Assembly (NCBI RefSeq): GCF_030811595.1
Contig: NZ_JAUSRB010000002.1
Location: 4,960,001 to 5,024,000, forward strand
DNA length: 64,000 nt
Reading direction: 5' to 3'
From: Streptosporangium brasiliense
Lineage (GTDB): Bacteria > Actinomycetota > Actinomycetes > Streptosporangiales > Streptosporangiaceae
Shown here: positions 49,430 to 58,935 of the stretch, piece by piece
Numbering within the stretch: the first letter of the stretch is position 1
Layout: each line of letters opens with the position of its first letter
Translations under genes and position numbers: made by a program
The notes under the pieces: generated by a model
Databases searched by the model: none
What the model was told of the DNA's origin: nothing
The model's input: only the letters and a program-made list of their open reading frames with translations

Positions 49430-50728
49430 ATGGAAGAGACGGACGAGATCCGGGGGATGGCCCTCCCGCTGGAGGAGGAGGCCGACCTCGACCCCCTCAT
49501 GGATCGCATCGGCGACGCCCGGTGCGTGCTGGCCGGCGAGGCCAGCCACGGAACCCACGAGTTCCACATCTGGCGGGCGGCGCTGACCCGCCGGCTCGTC
49601 GAGGAGCGCGGCTTCTCCTTCGTGGCGGTGGAGGGAGACTGGCCGGACTGCTGGCAGGTCCACCGCTCGGTCACGCTGGCCGACGGCTCCCCGGAGGATC
49701 CGACGCGGGCCCTGGACGCCTACCGCCGCTGGCCGACCTGGATGTGGGCCAACGCGGAGACCGCGCACTTCTGCCGGTGGCTGCGGGAGCGCAACGCGCT
49801 CCGGCCGACCGGGGAGCGGGTGGGCTTCTACGGCCTGGACGTCTACAGCCTGTGGGACTCCCTCCGGTCCGTCGTCCTCTACCTGCACGAATATCATCCC
49901 GACTACGTGGAGACGGCGTTGGAGGCCTACCGCTGCTTCGAGCCCTGCGGCGAGGACCCCCAGACCTACGTCCGGAGCCTCCGGCTGGTGCCGGAGGGGT
50001 GCGAGCGGGAGACGGTCGAGCTGCTGTGCCGGGTACGGCACTCGCTGCCCGCCGAGGCCGCCGACCCGGTCGAGCGGCTCAACATCTGGCAGAACGCCGA
50101 GGTCGCGGCGGCCGCCGACCGCTACTACCGGTCCATGATCAGCGGCGGGGCGGAGGCGTGGAACGTCCGCGACATCCACATGGCCGACACCCTGGACCGG
50201 CTGCTGCACTTCCACGGCGACGGCGCGAAGGCGGTCGTGTGGGCGCACAACACCCACATCGGCGATGCCAGGGCCACAGACATGGCGCGGGGCGGGATCG
50301 TCAACCTCGGCCGGCTCGTCAGGGAGCGGCACGGCGCGGACGGCGTCGTGCTGGTCGGCTCCGCCACCGCCCACGGCGAGGTGGTCGCCGCCCCGCGGTG
50401 GGGGGCGCCCATGGAGGTCATGCCGGTGCCCCCGCCGCCTCCGGACACCCTCGAAGGGCTGCTGGGCGGCGCCGGGACCGGCCCGGAGCACCGCGCCCTG
50501 TTCGTCTTCGCCGACCGGCCGGACGCCCGCTGGCTGAGGGCCCGGCTGGGGCACCGCGCCATCGGCGTGGTCTACGACCCGGTACGGGAGTGGCGCAACT
50601 ACGTGCCCAGCACGATGGGCGACCGTTACGACGCCCTGTGCTGGATCGCCAGGACCTCCGCGCTCCGGCCGTTGCACCTGGAGCGGGAGGGCCGGGGAGA
50701 GCTGGAGACCCTGCCCACCGGGGTGTGA
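49430..50728 (+). CDS. Erythromycin esterase-like protein
   Basis: A 432-residue protein of the Ere-like family. Active-site regions: LAGEASHGTHEFHIWRAALT (about 33-52), FVAVEGDWPDCW, GFYGLDVYSLWDS and VVWAHNTHIGDARATDM (about 268-284), with the conserved Glu and His residues in place. True Ere enzymes open macrolide lactones, but most such chromosomal homologues are not proven to. ATG 49430 is chosen because the family similarity begins right after it; the upstream Arg/Pro-rich frame is not protein-like. Confidence 0.83.
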   Translation: MEETDEIRGMALPLEEEADLDPLMDRIGDARCVLAGEASHGTHEFHIWRAALTRRLVEERGFSFVAVEGDWPDCWQVHRSVTLADGSPEDPTRALDAYRRWPTWMWANAETAHFCRWLRERNALRPTGERVGFYGLDVYSLWDSLRSVVLYLHEYHPDYVETALEAYRCFEPCGEDPQTYVRSLRLVPEGCERETVELLCRVRHSLPAEAADPVERLNIWQNAEVAAAADRYYRSMISGGAEAWNVRDIHMADTLDRLLHFHGDGAKAVVWAHNTHIGDARATDMARGGIVNLGRLVRERHGADGVVLVGSATAHGEVVAAPRWGAPMEVMPVPPPPPDTLEGLLGGAGTGPEHRALFVFADRPDARWLRARLGHRAIGVVYDPVREWRNYVPSTMGDRYDALCWIARTSALRPLHLEREGRGELETLPTGV

Positions 50729-50759
50729 GGCCGGAGCCGGACCCCGGTGTGGCCGTGCC

Positions 50760-51506
50760 TCAGCGCCCGGAGGCGGAGATCACCTCGGAGACCAGGCCAG
50801 GGGAGGTGATCCGCCGGGCGTACTCCGGCTGGCGCAGCTCGCCGCCCATGAACGGGTGGGGGTTGCGGTGGACGGCCGGGCTGGGCGCGTCCACGAGGGC
50901 GGCGAAGTGGATCTCCTTGACCCCCGTCGCCGCCACCACCCGGCCCACGTTGCGGGGCGTGATGCCGCCGCCGGGCATGATGATCAGATCGTCGCCCGCC
51001 CGCTCGACCAGGGACGCGATCAGCGGCGCGCCCTCCAGCGCGGTGGTGTCCTGACCGGAGGTGAGCACCCGGTCGACGCCCAGCGAGGTGAGCGCGCCGA
51101 GGGCGGCGAACGGGTCGGCGGTCATGTCGAAGGCCCGGTGGAAGGTGACCGAGAGCCCCTCGGCCGCGCCGATGAGCCGCTTGGCCACCTCGACGTCCAC
51201 CTCGCCCGCCGGCGTCAGCACCCCGATCACCACGCCGTGCGCGCCCGCCTCCCGGAAGGTGGCCACGTCGCGCTCCATGGCCGCGATCTCGTGCTCGTCG
51301 TAGATGAAGTCGCCGCCCCGGGGACGGATGATCACGTGGACGCGGATCGACGAGACCGCGGCGAGGGTCGCCTCGACGGTGCCGAGGGTCGGGGTGAGGC
51401 CGCCCTCGAAGAGCGCCGAGCACAGCTCGACCCGGTCGGCCCCGGCCTGCTCGGCCGCGAGCGCGCCCGCCGTGCTGTCGATGCAGATCTCGTAGGTGAG
51501 GCTCAT
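50760..51506 (-). CDS. cutC: CutC family protein
   Basis: A 248-residue TIM-barrel protein with clear CutC signatures: YEICIDSTAGALAAEQAGADRVELC at the start, IRPRGGDFIYDEHEI, TFHRAFDMT and LTSGQDTTALEG. CutC was linked to copper tolerance in E. coli but its activity remains unsure. ATG 51506 overlaps the stop of the asparaginase gene (ATGA), so it is the last gene of the uptake operon. Confidence 0.9.
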   Translation of the reverse strand: MSLTYEICIDSTAGALAAEQAGADRVELCSALFEGGLTPTLGTVEATLAAVSSIRVHVIIRPRGGDFIYDEHEIAAMERDVATFREAGAHGVVIGVLTPAGEVDVEVAKRLIGAAEGLSVTFHRAFDMTADPFAALGALTSLGVDRVLTSGQDTTALEGAPLIASLVERAGDDLIIMPGGGITPRNVGRVVAATGVKEIHFAALVDAPSPAVHRNPHPFMGGELRQPEYARRITSPGLVSEVISASGR

Positions 51507-52486
51507 TCTTCTTCCCCCAGAACATGGATCTCGCCGACCGGGACGCCCCCGCCCAGCACCGGAACACTCGCGAACTCCCCGGCCGTCGAGACGTCGCCGC
51601 CCGCCGCCCGGAGGGTGGCCAGCGCGATCGCCGTCGTGGCCCGCGGGCTGCCGTCGATGACCTTGACCGCCGCCGCGTGCCCGCTGGCGAGCGCGACGAC
51701 GAGCACGCCCTCGGCCCCGCCCTTGGCCACCGCCCCGGGCAGCGCCCGCATCAGGGAGGTGTTGACGTGGCCGGTCCCGCCGACGTATTCGGGATACTCG
51801 CGCATCGCGTCGGCGACCGCCCGCGGCGCCGTCCCGGGCGCGGTCAGGACCAGGGCCTGCACGGCCCGCGCCAGCCCGGTCAGCGACAGCCCGAACAGCG
51901 GCGCGCCGCACCCGTCGACGGCCACGTGGGCCGTCTCCTCTCCGGACAGCTCCTCGACGACACTCCGGACCCGCCGCTGCACGGGGTGGTCGGGGTCGAG
52001 GTAGGAGTCGACGGCCCATCCCGAGGCCACGGACGCGGTGAGCATCGCGGCGTGCTTGCCCGAGCAGTTCATCCGCTCGCGCGAGGCCGCCAGGCCCTCG
52101 CGGATCAGCCCGTGCCGGGTGCTCTCGTCCTCCGGCCAGTCGGTGGGGCAGCCGAGGGCCTCGAAGCCCAGCCCCGCCTCGCCGAGCATCTCGGCGACCA
52201 GCCGTACGTGGAAATCCTCACCCGTGTGGCTGCCGGCGGCGATGGCCAGGCGCGGGCCGTGCAGGTCGGCGCCGGACAGCAGGCACGCCAGTGCCTGGAA
52301 CGGCTTGGCCGACGAGCGCGGCAGCACCGGGGCGCCGACCAGGCCGCGGGCGACGGCGGTGCCGCCGTCGGGCGCGAGGCCGACCGCGCTGCCGAAGTGC
52401 ACGCTTTCGGAGAATCCCGAACGCACCACCTCGGCGAGCGGGACGAAGCCGGAGGCTCCCCCGGCGGGCGGGACGAGTTCAGGCAC
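51503..52486 (-). CDS. L-asparaginase II (thermolabile, PF06089 type)
   Basis: A 327-residue protein of the plant-like asparaginase II group: VRSGFSESVHFGSAVGL, PRSSAKPFQALACL (catalytic Ser/Lys region), AAGSHTGEDFHV, MNCSGKHAAML and VDGCGAPLFGLSL. It deaminates asparagine to aspartate. GTG 52486 follows GGAGA; its start overlaps the permease stop by 8 bases. Its place behind an acidic/amide amino acid ABC importer supports use of imported asparagine or glutamine. Confidence 0.88.
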   Translation of the reverse strand: MPELVPPAGGASGFVPLAEVVRSGFSESVHFGSAVGLAPDGGTAVARGLVGAPVLPRSSAKPFQALACLLSGADLHGPRLAIAAGSHTGEDFHVRLVAEMLGEAGLGFEALGCPTDWPEDESTRHGLIREGLAASRERMNCSGKHAAMLTASVASGWAVDSYLDPDHPVQRRVRSVVEELSGEETAHVAVDGCGAPLFGLSLTGLARAVQALVLTAPGTAPRAVADAMREYPEYVGGTGHVNTSLMRALPGAVAKGGAEGVLVVALASGHAAAVKVIDGSPRATTAIALATLRAAGGDVSTAGEFASVPVLGGGVPVGEIHVLGEEE

Positions 52487-53303
52487 GGGAGAGTCTCCTT
52501 CGCGGTTGGCGGGCTCGCGGTTGGCGGGCTTCGAGGGTGCGGGCGAGTTTGGACAGCGACGCGTTGACCACCAGGTAGACCAGCGCGACGACGATGTAGG
52601 TCTGGATGAGCAGGCCGTTGTAGGTCGCCAGGACCTTGCCGCTGTAGAGCAGCTCGGCGTAGCTGACCACGAAGCCCAGCGAGGTGTCCTTCAGCAGGCC
52701 GACCGACTGGCTGACGATCGAGGGCAGCACACGCCGGGCCGCCTGCGGGAGCACGATCATGCGCATGGTCTGGCCGTGGGTGAGCCCGACGGCCAGACCC
52801 GCCTCGCTCTGGCCGCGCTCGACGGACAGGATCCCGGCCCGGAAGATCTCCGCGAACGCCGCCGCGTTCGACACCGCCAGCGGCACCACGAGCTTCCAGA
52901 ACAGAGGCAGGTCCAGCCCGTAGCGGGGCAGCGCGAACAGCACGACGTAGACCAGCAGCAGCGCCGGGACGGTCCGCACGACCTCCACGTACGTGGCGGA
53001 GGGCACGCGCACCCACCGGCGCCGCGACAGCCGTCCGAGGGCCAGCGCCAGCCCGGCGGCCATCGCGAGCACGGCCGAGACGACCGCCGCCAGCACGGTG
53101 GACCACAGTCCGTCGAGCAGGTAGCGCCACATCGGCCACGTCGCGTACGGCTGCCAGCGGTCGGCGTCGAGCTGGCCATTGGCGGCGAACTGGCGTACGG
53201 CCAGCGCCAGCAGGGCGAGCACCGCGACCGCCCCCACCACGGTCGCGATCCGGATCCTGCGGCGGGCGCGCGGCCCGGGCTCGTCGAAGAGCAGGCTGCT
53301 CAT
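52479..53303 (-). CDS. Amino-acid ABC importer permease (GluD/HisM-like)
   Basis: A 274-residue permease. Five or six membrane helices; conserved PAT-family features YVEVVRTVPALLLVYVVLF and the ATPase-contact loop AFAEIFRAGILSVERGQSEAGLAVGLT followed by VLPQAARRVLPSIVSQ. Pairs with the next permease (start/stop overlap ATGA). Confidence 0.88.
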   Translation of the reverse strand: MSSLLFDEPGPRARRRIRIATVVGAVAVLALLALAVRQFAANGQLDADRWQPYATWPMWRYLLDGLWSTVLAAVVSAVLAMAAGLALALGRLSRRRWVRVPSATYVEVVRTVPALLLVYVVLFALPRYGLDLPLFWKLVVPLAVSNAAAFAEIFRAGILSVERGQSEAGLAVGLTHGQTMRMIVLPQAARRVLPSIVSQSVGLLKDTSLGFVVSYAELLYSGKVLATYNGLLIQTYIVVALVYLVVNASLSKLARTLEARQPRARQPRRRLSRA

Positions 53304-53944
53304 CGGACCATCACCAGCCGTCGTTCGAGCCGCCCGGTGACGAACCCGGCACAGGCGGCGATCAGCGCGTAGGCCAGGCCCGCCCCGACGAAGATCGGGA
53401 TGGGCTGGGCCTCCATGAGGTTCACCCGGTTGGCCGCGGCGGTCAGGTCGACCACGCCGACCGCGGCCGCGAGCGAGGTGTTCATCGTCAGCGCGATGAA
53501 GACGTTGCCCAGCGGCTGGATCACCGTGCGCAGCGCCTGCGGCAGGATCACGTGGCGCAGGGACTGGCTGAAGGTCAGCCCGAGCGCGCGGGCCGCCTCG
53601 CCCTGCCCGGCGGAGACGGCGTTGACGCCGGAGCGCAGCGCCTCGGCGATGTAGGCGGCCTCGTAGAGCGCGATGACCACGATGGCCGTCTCCAGCAGGC
53701 CGGCCTTGATCCCGATCTCCGGCAGGCCGAAGACGGCCAGCACCAGCAGCACCAGGAGGGGCAGGTTCTGGAAGGTCTCCACGTAGGCCGTGCCGATCCC
53801 GCGCAGCACGCCGACCGGGCTGACCCGCATGGCCGTGATCACGAGCCCCATGACCGCGGCGCCGGCGAACGACGCCGCGGTCAGCTGGAGGGTCACGATC
53901 AGTCCCTGCCAGAACTCGGGCAGGTGATCCAGGATCGCCGACAT
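53300..53944 (-). CDS. Amino-acid ABC importer permease (GluC/HisQ-like)
   Basis: A 214-residue permease: LQLTAASFAGAAVMGLVI, YVETFQNLPLLVLLVLAVF and the coupling loop AYIAEALRSGVNAVSAGQGEAARALGLT followed by VILPQALRTVIQPLGN. Its ATG overlaps the stop of the binding-protein gene, so the proteins are made together. Confidence 0.88.
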   Translation of the reverse strand: MSAILDHLPEFWQGLIVTLQLTAASFAGAAVMGLVITAMRVSPVGVLRGIGTAYVETFQNLPLLVLLVLAVFGLPEIGIKAGLLETAIVVIALYEAAYIAEALRSGVNAVSAGQGEAARALGLTFSQSLRHVILPQALRTVIQPLGNVFIALTMNTSLAAAVGVVDLTAAANRVNLMEAQPIPIFVGAGLAYALIAACAGFVTGRLERRLVMVR

Positions 53945-54861
53945 CAGGAGCCCGGCACCGAGCCGATCTGCGGCGGGGCGGGAGCCTCGCCCTGCACGAC
54001 CGTGCCGATGGAGTTCTTCCAGGTCTGCTGCCAGAGACCGGCGGCCTGGGTCTTCTTCAGCCAGTCGTTGACGAACTTCTTGAACTGGTCGTCACCGTGC
54101 TTGAGGCCGATGCCGTACGGGTCGGTCGTGAAGGGCTGGCCGACGACCTGGATCGAGGGGTCCTTCTGGGCGTTGGCGATCAGGAGCGTCTCGTCCTGGA
54201 CGTAGGCGTCGCCGCGTTCCTGCTTGAGCGCCTGCATGCACTCGGGGTCGCTGCCGAAGGTCACGATCTTCGCCTGCGGCGCGAGCTTCTTGATCGCCGG
54301 GATGGCCGGGGTGTTGGCCCCGGCGATGACGGTCTTGCCGTTGAGGTCCTCCGGCTTGGCGATGCCCGAGGTGCCCTTCCGGACCGCGAGGGTCAGGCCG
54401 GAGGAGTAGTACGGCCCGGCGAAGGCGACCTGCTCGGCCCGCTCCGGCGTGATCGTGTAGGTCTGGAAGACGACGTCGACGGTGCCGTTGCTCAGCAGCG
54501 CCTCACGGGTCTCCGACGCCGAGTTGACGATCTTCACCTTGGGCTCGCCGATGATGTACTTGGCGAGAGCCTTGCCCATGTCCGCGTCGAACCCCTCGAC
54601 CTCGCCGGTCGTCGGGTTCTGCTGCGACAGCAGCGGGGCGTCGAGCGACCCGCCGACGATCAGCTCGCCGCGCTGCTTGATCTTCTCCATCGTGGAGCCG
54701 GGCAGGATGTCGGCGGCGGCCGCCACCGGCGCCTTGGCGAGCAGATCACCGCCCTTGGCCTCGCCCGGCACCGCCGGGCTGCCCGAATCCGTGCCGGAAC
54801 AGGCCGAGAGGCCGATCATCGACACGGCGGCGACAGCGGCCATCCGCTTCATGGACACCAT
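53944..54861 (-). CDS. Amino-acid-binding lipoprotein of the ABC importer (GluB-like)
   Basis: About 305 residues. A lipoprotein signal ends LSACSG, with the Cys near residue 21 as lipid site. The mature part is a family 3 binding protein: GELIVGGSLDAPLLSQQN, GFDADMGKALAKYI, TYTITPERAEQVAFAGPYY (matches the family 3 signature) and QDETLLIANAQ. By similarity it binds glutamate, aspartate or their amides. ATG 54861 is preferred for ribosome-site spacing (AAAGGA); ATG 54873 is the alternative. Confidence 0.87.
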   Translation of the reverse strand: MVSMKRMAAVAAVSMIGLSACSGTDSGSPAVPGEAKGGDLLAKAPVAAAADILPGSTMEKIKQRGELIVGGSLDAPLLSQQNPTTGEVEGFDADMGKALAKYIIGEPKVKIVNSASETREALLSNGTVDVVFQTYTITPERAEQVAFAGPYYSSGLTLAVRKGTSGIAKPEDLNGKTVIAGANTPAIPAIKKLAPQAKIVTFGSDPECMQALKQERGDAYVQDETLLIANAQKDPSIQVVGQPFTTDPYGIGLKHGDDQFKKFVNDWLKKTQAAGLWQQTWKNSIGTVVQGEAPAPPQIGSVPGS

Positions 54862-54882
54862 CGGGCCCACCATCCTTTGCGA

Positions 54883-55611
54883 TCAGTGAGTGAGTACCTT
54901 GGCCAGGAAGTCCCTGGCCCGGTCGGTCTGGGGAGCTTCGAAGAAGGCGTTCGGCTCGGCCGTCTCGACGATCTGGCCGCCGTCCATGAACACCACGCGG
55001 TCGGCGGCCCGGCGGGCGAAGCCCATCTCGTGGGTGACGACGACCATGGTCATGCCGTCGGCGGCGAGCTGGACCATCACGTCCAGGACCTCGCCGACCA
55101 TCTCGGGGTCGAGCGCCGAGGTGGGCTCGTCGAAGAGCATCACCTTGGGCCGCATGGCGAGCGCGCGGGCGATGGCCGCCCGCTGCTGCTGGCCGCCCGA
55201 CAACTGCGCGGGGAGCTTGCCGGCCTGCTCGGCGATGCCGACGCGCGCCAGCAGCTCCCGCGCGGTCCGCTCCGCCTCGGCGCGGCCGACGCCGCGCACC
55301 TTCACCGGGGCGAGCATGACGTTCTCCAGCACGGTCTTGTGCTGGAAGAGGTTGAACGACTGGAAGACCATGCCGACGTCGGCCCGGAGCCTGGCCAGCT
55401 CGCGGCCCTCGACCGGGGCGGGGACGCCGTCGATGAGGATGTCGCCCGAACCCGCGCTCTCCAGCCGGTTCAGGCAACGACACAGCGTGGACTTGCCCGA
55501 CCCGGAGGGGCCGATCACCACGACGACCTCGCCCTGCGCCACCTCAAGGTCGATGTCGCGCAGCACGTGATGATCGCCGAACCATTTGTTCAGCCCTTGC
55601 ACCTGAATCAT
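54883..55611 (-). CDS. Amino-acid ABC importer ATP-binding protein (GluA/GlnQ-like)
   Basis: A 242-residue ATPase. Walker [11 protein letters not shown]-loop [17 protein letters not shown], signature [15 protein letters not shown], Walker [14 protein letters not shown] and H-loop VTHEM are all present. ATG 55611 follows AAGGA at 8 bases. It is the first gene of the operon (ATPase, binding protein, two permeases, asparaginase, CutC), divergent from the ROK regulator. Confidence 0.92.
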   Translation of the reverse strand: MIQVQGLNKWFGDHHVLRDIDLEVAQGEVVVVIGPSGSGKSTLCRCLNRLESAGSGDILIDGVPAPVEGRELARLRADVGMVFQSFNLFQHKTVLENVMLAPVKVRGVGRAEAERTARELLARVGIAEQAGKLPAQLSGGQQQRAAIARALAMRPKVMLFDEPTSALDPEMVGEVLDVMVQLAADGMTMVVVTHEMGFARRAADRVVFMDGGQIVETAEPNAFFEAPQTDRARDFLAKVLTH

Positions 55612-55621
55612 TGCCGTCTTC

Positions 55622-55635
55622 CTTCGAAATCGAAG
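55622..55635. promoter_or_regulatory. Palindrome CTTCGA-AA-TCGAAG in the divergent ABC/ROK gap
   Basis: Six-base perfect arms two bases apart lie just ahead of the ATPase gene, overlapping its leader. A likely operator for the divergent ROK repressor, by position only. Confidence 0.45.
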
Positions 55636-55715
55636 ATAAAGCGGAACGTAATGGATGATTCCGGCCGAAGTCAACACATTGCCGTAGTAAGTACAGACGT
55701 GGTATTCCTCTGTTC

Positions 55716-56858
55716 ATGTCAGGCAAAGAGAGGTTGCTCGTGCGGGGAGCCCAGGGCGATCTCATGCGTCTCGTCGCCACCGGCCACGCCGAGTCACGCG
55801 CCGAGCTGGCCCGCCTCTCCGGCCTGGCGGCGTCAAGCGTCTCCCTGCGGGTGGAGGAGCTGATCGGGGCCGGGCTACTCGTGGAGGAGGGGTCGGGCAC
55901 CTCCCGCGGCGGGCGGCGGCCACGGCGGCTGCGGGTCAGTCCCACTGCCGGGCTGCTCGCGGTGGCCGACCTCGGGGCCCATCACGTCCGGCTCGGCCTG
56001 CTCGACCTCAGCGGCACCCCGCTGGTCGTCGAGGAGCGCCCCTGTGACATCGCGCTGGGCCCGGAGGCGACCCTCGACTGGATGGCGGCCTCCTTCGACG
56101 AGCTGCTGCTGGCCCACGGCCCGCCCGGCGTCCCTCTGCGCGGGATCGCCACCGGCATCCCCGGCCCCGTGGACCCCGCCAGCGGCCGCGTGGTGTCCCC
56201 CTCGCGCATGCCCGGATGGAACAACTTCCCCGTCGCCGAGCATCTCGGCGCGCACTACGACCTGCCGGTGCTCGTCGAGAACGACGCCAACCTCCTGGCC
56301 GTCGGCGAGGCCCGCGCGTGGCCCGGCTGCGACAACCTCATGGTGCTCAAAGCCGGCAGCGGCATAGGGTGCGGCGTGATCGTCGACGGCCGCCTGCACC
56401 GGGGCAGGGGCGCGGCCGGCGACATCAGCCACGTCCGGGTCAGCTCCGACTCCTCCGTCGTGTGCTCCTGCGGTCACTCCGACTGCCTGGAGGCATACGC
56501 GAGCGGGGCGGCGCTGATGGGCGCCCTGACCGAGCTGGGCATCGCCGTACGGCGGCCCGCCGACGTCGTCGCGGCCGTCAACGACGGGGTGCCCGAGGCC
56601 ACCGCGCTGGTCAGGAACGCCGGCCGCCTCATCGGCGAGGTGCTCACCGTCCTGGTGAACTTCCTCAACCCCGACGCCATCGTGGTCGGCGGCAGCCTGT
56701 CCACGGCCGAGCCGCTGATCGCGTCGATCCGGGCCGCGGTCTACGAGCGCTGCCTGCCGCTGGCCACCCGCGACCTGGAGATCGCCGTCACCCGCTCGGG
56801 CCCCGACGCGGCGCTGCTCGGCGCCGGCTCCCTGCTCCTGGACACCGTCCTGGGCTGA
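55716..56858 (+). CDS. ROK-family transcriptional repressor
   Basis: A 380-residue protein. The N-terminal winged helix (about 12-62) includes SRAELARLSGLAASSVSLRVEELI. The ROK domain follows: ADLGAHHVRLGLLDL, GIATGIPGPVDPASGRV, VENDANLLAVGEA, the zinc motif CSCGHSDCLEAYASG and IVVGGSLSTAEPLI. ROK repressors sense sugars or sugar phosphates (NagC, Mlc). Here it is divergent from a glutamate-type importer, so the ligand may relate to nitrogen or amino sugars. No ribosome site is evident before ATG 55716. Confidence 0.87.
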   Translation: MSGKERLLVRGAQGDLMRLVATGHAESRAELARLSGLAASSVSLRVEELIGAGLLVEEGSGTSRGGRRPRRLRVSPTAGLLAVADLGAHHVRLGLLDLSGTPLVVEERPCDIALGPEATLDWMAASFDELLLAHGPPGVPLRGIATGIPGPVDPASGRVVSPSRMPGWNNFPVAEHLGAHYDLPVLVENDANLLAVGEARAWPGCDNLMVLKAGSGIGCGVIVDGRLHRGRGAAGDISHVRVSSDSSVVCSCGHSDCLEAYASGAALMGALTELGIAVRRPADVVAAVNDGVPEATALVRNAGRLIGEVLTVLVNFLNPDAIVVGGSLSTAEPLIASIRAAVYERCLPLATRDLEIAVTRSGPDAALLGAGSLLLDTVLG

Positions 56859-56878
56859 GCTGACTTCCCGGCCGCTCG

Positions 56879-56908
56879 GCGCCGGCCCTCCACCGGGAGG
56901 GCCGGCGC
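56879..56908. terminator. Bidirectional terminator between ROK gene and truncated reductase
   Basis: GCGCCGGCCCTC (56879-56890) and GAGGGCCGGCGC (56897-56908) are exact complements with loop CACCGG, between convergent genes. Confidence 0.75.
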
Positions 56909-56928
56909 GCGGGACCGGGCCGGGCGCG

Positions 56929-57342
56929 TCAGTGGGCGACGGCCCGCGGGCGGTACGGCTCGGCGAGGAAGGCGAGCTCCTTGTCCGTCAGGGCCAGGTC
57001 CACCGCGGCGACGGCGTCGTCGACGTGCCTCTCCTTCGTCGCGCCGACGATCGGGGCCGACACCCCCGGCTGCCGGAGCACCCAGGACAGCGCCACCTGG
57101 GCCGGGGGGACCTGGCGCTCCCGGGCCACCTGGGCGACCCGGTCGAGGATCTGGCGGTCGTTGTCGGCGTCGGTGTAGAGGGTGCCGATGCGCTCGTCGC
57201 TCCCGGCGCGGGTGGTGGCCTCCTCCGAGCCGGCCCGGGCGAGCACGCCGCGGGCCAGCGGGCTCCACGGGATCAGGCCCACGCCCTGGTCGGCGCAGAG
57301 CGGGTTCATCTCCCGCTCCTCCTCGCGGTAGAGCAGGTTCTA
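56929..57342 (-). pseudogene. Aldo/keto reductase, C-terminal half only, cut by the integrative element
   Basis: The minus strand reads NLLYREEEREMNPLCADQG, GLIPWSPLARG, ALSWVLRQPGVSAPIVGATKERHVDDAV to the natural end at 56929. This is the C-terminal half of a normal aldo/keto reductase (about 138 of 320-340 residues). Upstream of NLLYREEERE the frame meets TAG codons at 57340-57348 just where a Tyr is expected, and the serine recombinase begins 39 bases on. The N-terminal half with catalytic Asp/Tyr/Lys is missing from the window. Best explained by insertion into the gene. Confidence 0.8.
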
Positions 57343-57350
57343 GCTCTACA
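57330..57350. other. Probable left attachment junction of the integrative element
   Basis: Reductase coding similarity ends at about 57340 and element sequence follows. The core is likely within GAGCAGGTTCTAGCTCTA. The partner site lies outside the window, so the exact core cannot be set. Confidence 0.5.
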
Positions 57351-57380
57351 TCTCAGGCATGATGTTGGCCGGAGGTGCAC

Positions 57381-58901
57381 ATGAGCCCGTCGAATCCCCC
57401 CGTCCCCGTCGTGTCCTACGCCCGTATCTCCGCCGACCTGAGGCGCGACGAACACGGTGTGCAGGACCAGCACAGGGTCAACCGGAAGACCGCCGAACGG
57501 TACGGCTGGACCGTCGTCCACGAGTTCACCGACAACGACAAGTCGGCGGCCAAAGAGGGAGTCGTCCGCGACGACTTCGAGGCGATGCTACGCGCGCTGC
57601 GCGCCGGAAAACTGCCGAACGGCACGCCGGTGCAGGGCATCGTCATCCTGGCGGCCGACCGCCTCGCTCGCCGGCCGGGCGACTACGAGCGGTTCGTGGA
57701 AGCGATCACCTTCCAGGACGGCCGCGTGTTCGCCGACGCACGGGGCGCTCAGGATCTCTACAGCGAAGACGTGGAGAGCATGGGCCTGCTCGGCGCGGTC
57801 ATCTCCAGGATGGAGGTCCGCAAGATGCAACGCCGGATGCGACGCTCGCACCGGTCGCGTGCCGAACTGGGCGTGCCCTCCGGCGGCCCGCGCCCCTTCG
57901 GCTGGAAGCCGGATCGCCTGACCCTCGACACGAAGGAAGCCGACCTCATCCGGCAGGCGGCCCGCGACTTCCTGTCCGGCCGTTCCCTGCACTCGATCGT
58001 CCGCGAGTGGCAGGAAGCGGGGGCGAAGACCTCGCTCGGCAACGACTGGACCGTGCAGTCCTTGAAGGTGGCACTGCGCAACCCGCGCATGTGCGGCCTG
58101 CGGGAGCTGAACGGTGAACTCGTCCGGGACGCGGACGGCAACCCGATACGCGGACAGTGGGCGACCATCCTCACGGATGAGGAGTGGGAAGCGATCCGGG
58201 CCGTCTTCGACAGCCGGAAGGGCTACTTCATCGGCCGGGACATGAAGATCATGAAGCCGCACCAACCCGACTACCGGGACCCCACGTACCTGCTCGCCGG
58301 AATCCTCCGCTGCGGCCGGATCAAGCCGGACGGAACACCCTGCAACGCCCCGCTCCGTACCAACCGTAAGAAGAATGCCAAGCACCACGCCTACACATGC
58401 CTGAGCAAGGCGGAAGGCGGTTGCGGCGGAACCTCCCGGCGCGGTGACCTGGTGGACGAGTACGTCTCGGAAGCGGTCCTGGCGAAGCTGGAGGAGGCCG
58501 CGTTCACCGCCTCGGCGGGGGAGTCTTCCTGGGGGAGGGAAGAGGAGTTGGAAGAGGTGAAGTCGCGCCTGGACGAGCTGACCCGGCAGTGGAACTCCGG
58601 CAACATCAGCAATGACCTGTTCTTCAAGCTCGCCCCCGGCCTGGAACAGGAGATCGCCCGACTCCGTGCGGAAGCCGCCGGCTTCGCCGCGTCGGCAGAG
58701 CTGCGGCAGGCGCGGGCCGGTACGGACGCGGCGGAGATCCGGCGGCGCTGGTACCTGCCGGAGAAGGAAGGCGGGTTCCCCATCTCCACCAAGCGCACCT
58801 ACATCCGGGAAGCGCTGCACGCGGTGATCGTCCACCCGGCCGGACAGGGCCAGCGGGTCTTCAACCCGGACCTCCTGGAGCCCATCTGGCGAGAGGGCTG
58901 A
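57381..58901 (+). CDS. Large serine recombinase (integrase of the element)
   Basis: A 506-residue recombinase. The resolvase domain is N-terminal: VVSYARISADLRRDEHGVQDQ with the nucleophile Ser in YARIS, and VILAADRLARRPGDYE. The Recombinase domain spans about 160-270 (GWKPDRLTLDTKEADLIRQA). A zinc ribbon follows (LRCGRIKPDGTPCNAPL, YTCLSKAEGGCGG), then a coiled coil (about 390-440) and YLPEKEGGFPISTKRTYI. ATG 57381 follows GGAGGT with 4-base spacing. It directly borders the attachment junction, so it is the element's integrase. Confidence 0.92.
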   Translation: MSPSNPPVPVVSYARISADLRRDEHGVQDQHRVNRKTAERYGWTVVHEFTDNDKSAAKEGVVRDDFEAMLRALRAGKLPNGTPVQGIVILAADRLARRPGDYERFVEAITFQDGRVFADARGAQDLYSEDVESMGLLGAVISRMEVRKMQRRMRRSHRSRAELGVPSGGPRPFGWKPDRLTLDTKEADLIRQAARDFLSGRSLHSIVREWQEAGAKTSLGNDWTVQSLKVALRNPRMCGLRELNGELVRDADGNPIRGQWATILTDEEWEAIRAVFDSRKGYFIGRDMKIMKPHQPDYRDPTYLLAGILRCGRIKPDGTPCNAPLRTNRKKNAKHHAYTCLSKAEGGCGGTSRRGDLVDEYVSEAVLAKLEEAAFTASAGESSWGREEELEEVKSRLDELTRQWNSGNISNDLFFKLAPGLEQEIARLRAEAAGFAASAELRQARAGTDAAEIRRRWYLPEKEGGFPISTKRTYIREALHAVIVHPAGQGQRVFNPDLLEPIWREG

Positions 58902-58935
58902 GCGCGAGACGTCCTGGACGTCTTCAGCCTCTTCC

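Noticed and set aside
49430-50728. Proven macrolide resistance gene
   Set aside because: Family motifs are present, but many Ere-like chromosomal proteins have no shown activity on macrolides, so only similarity is claimed.
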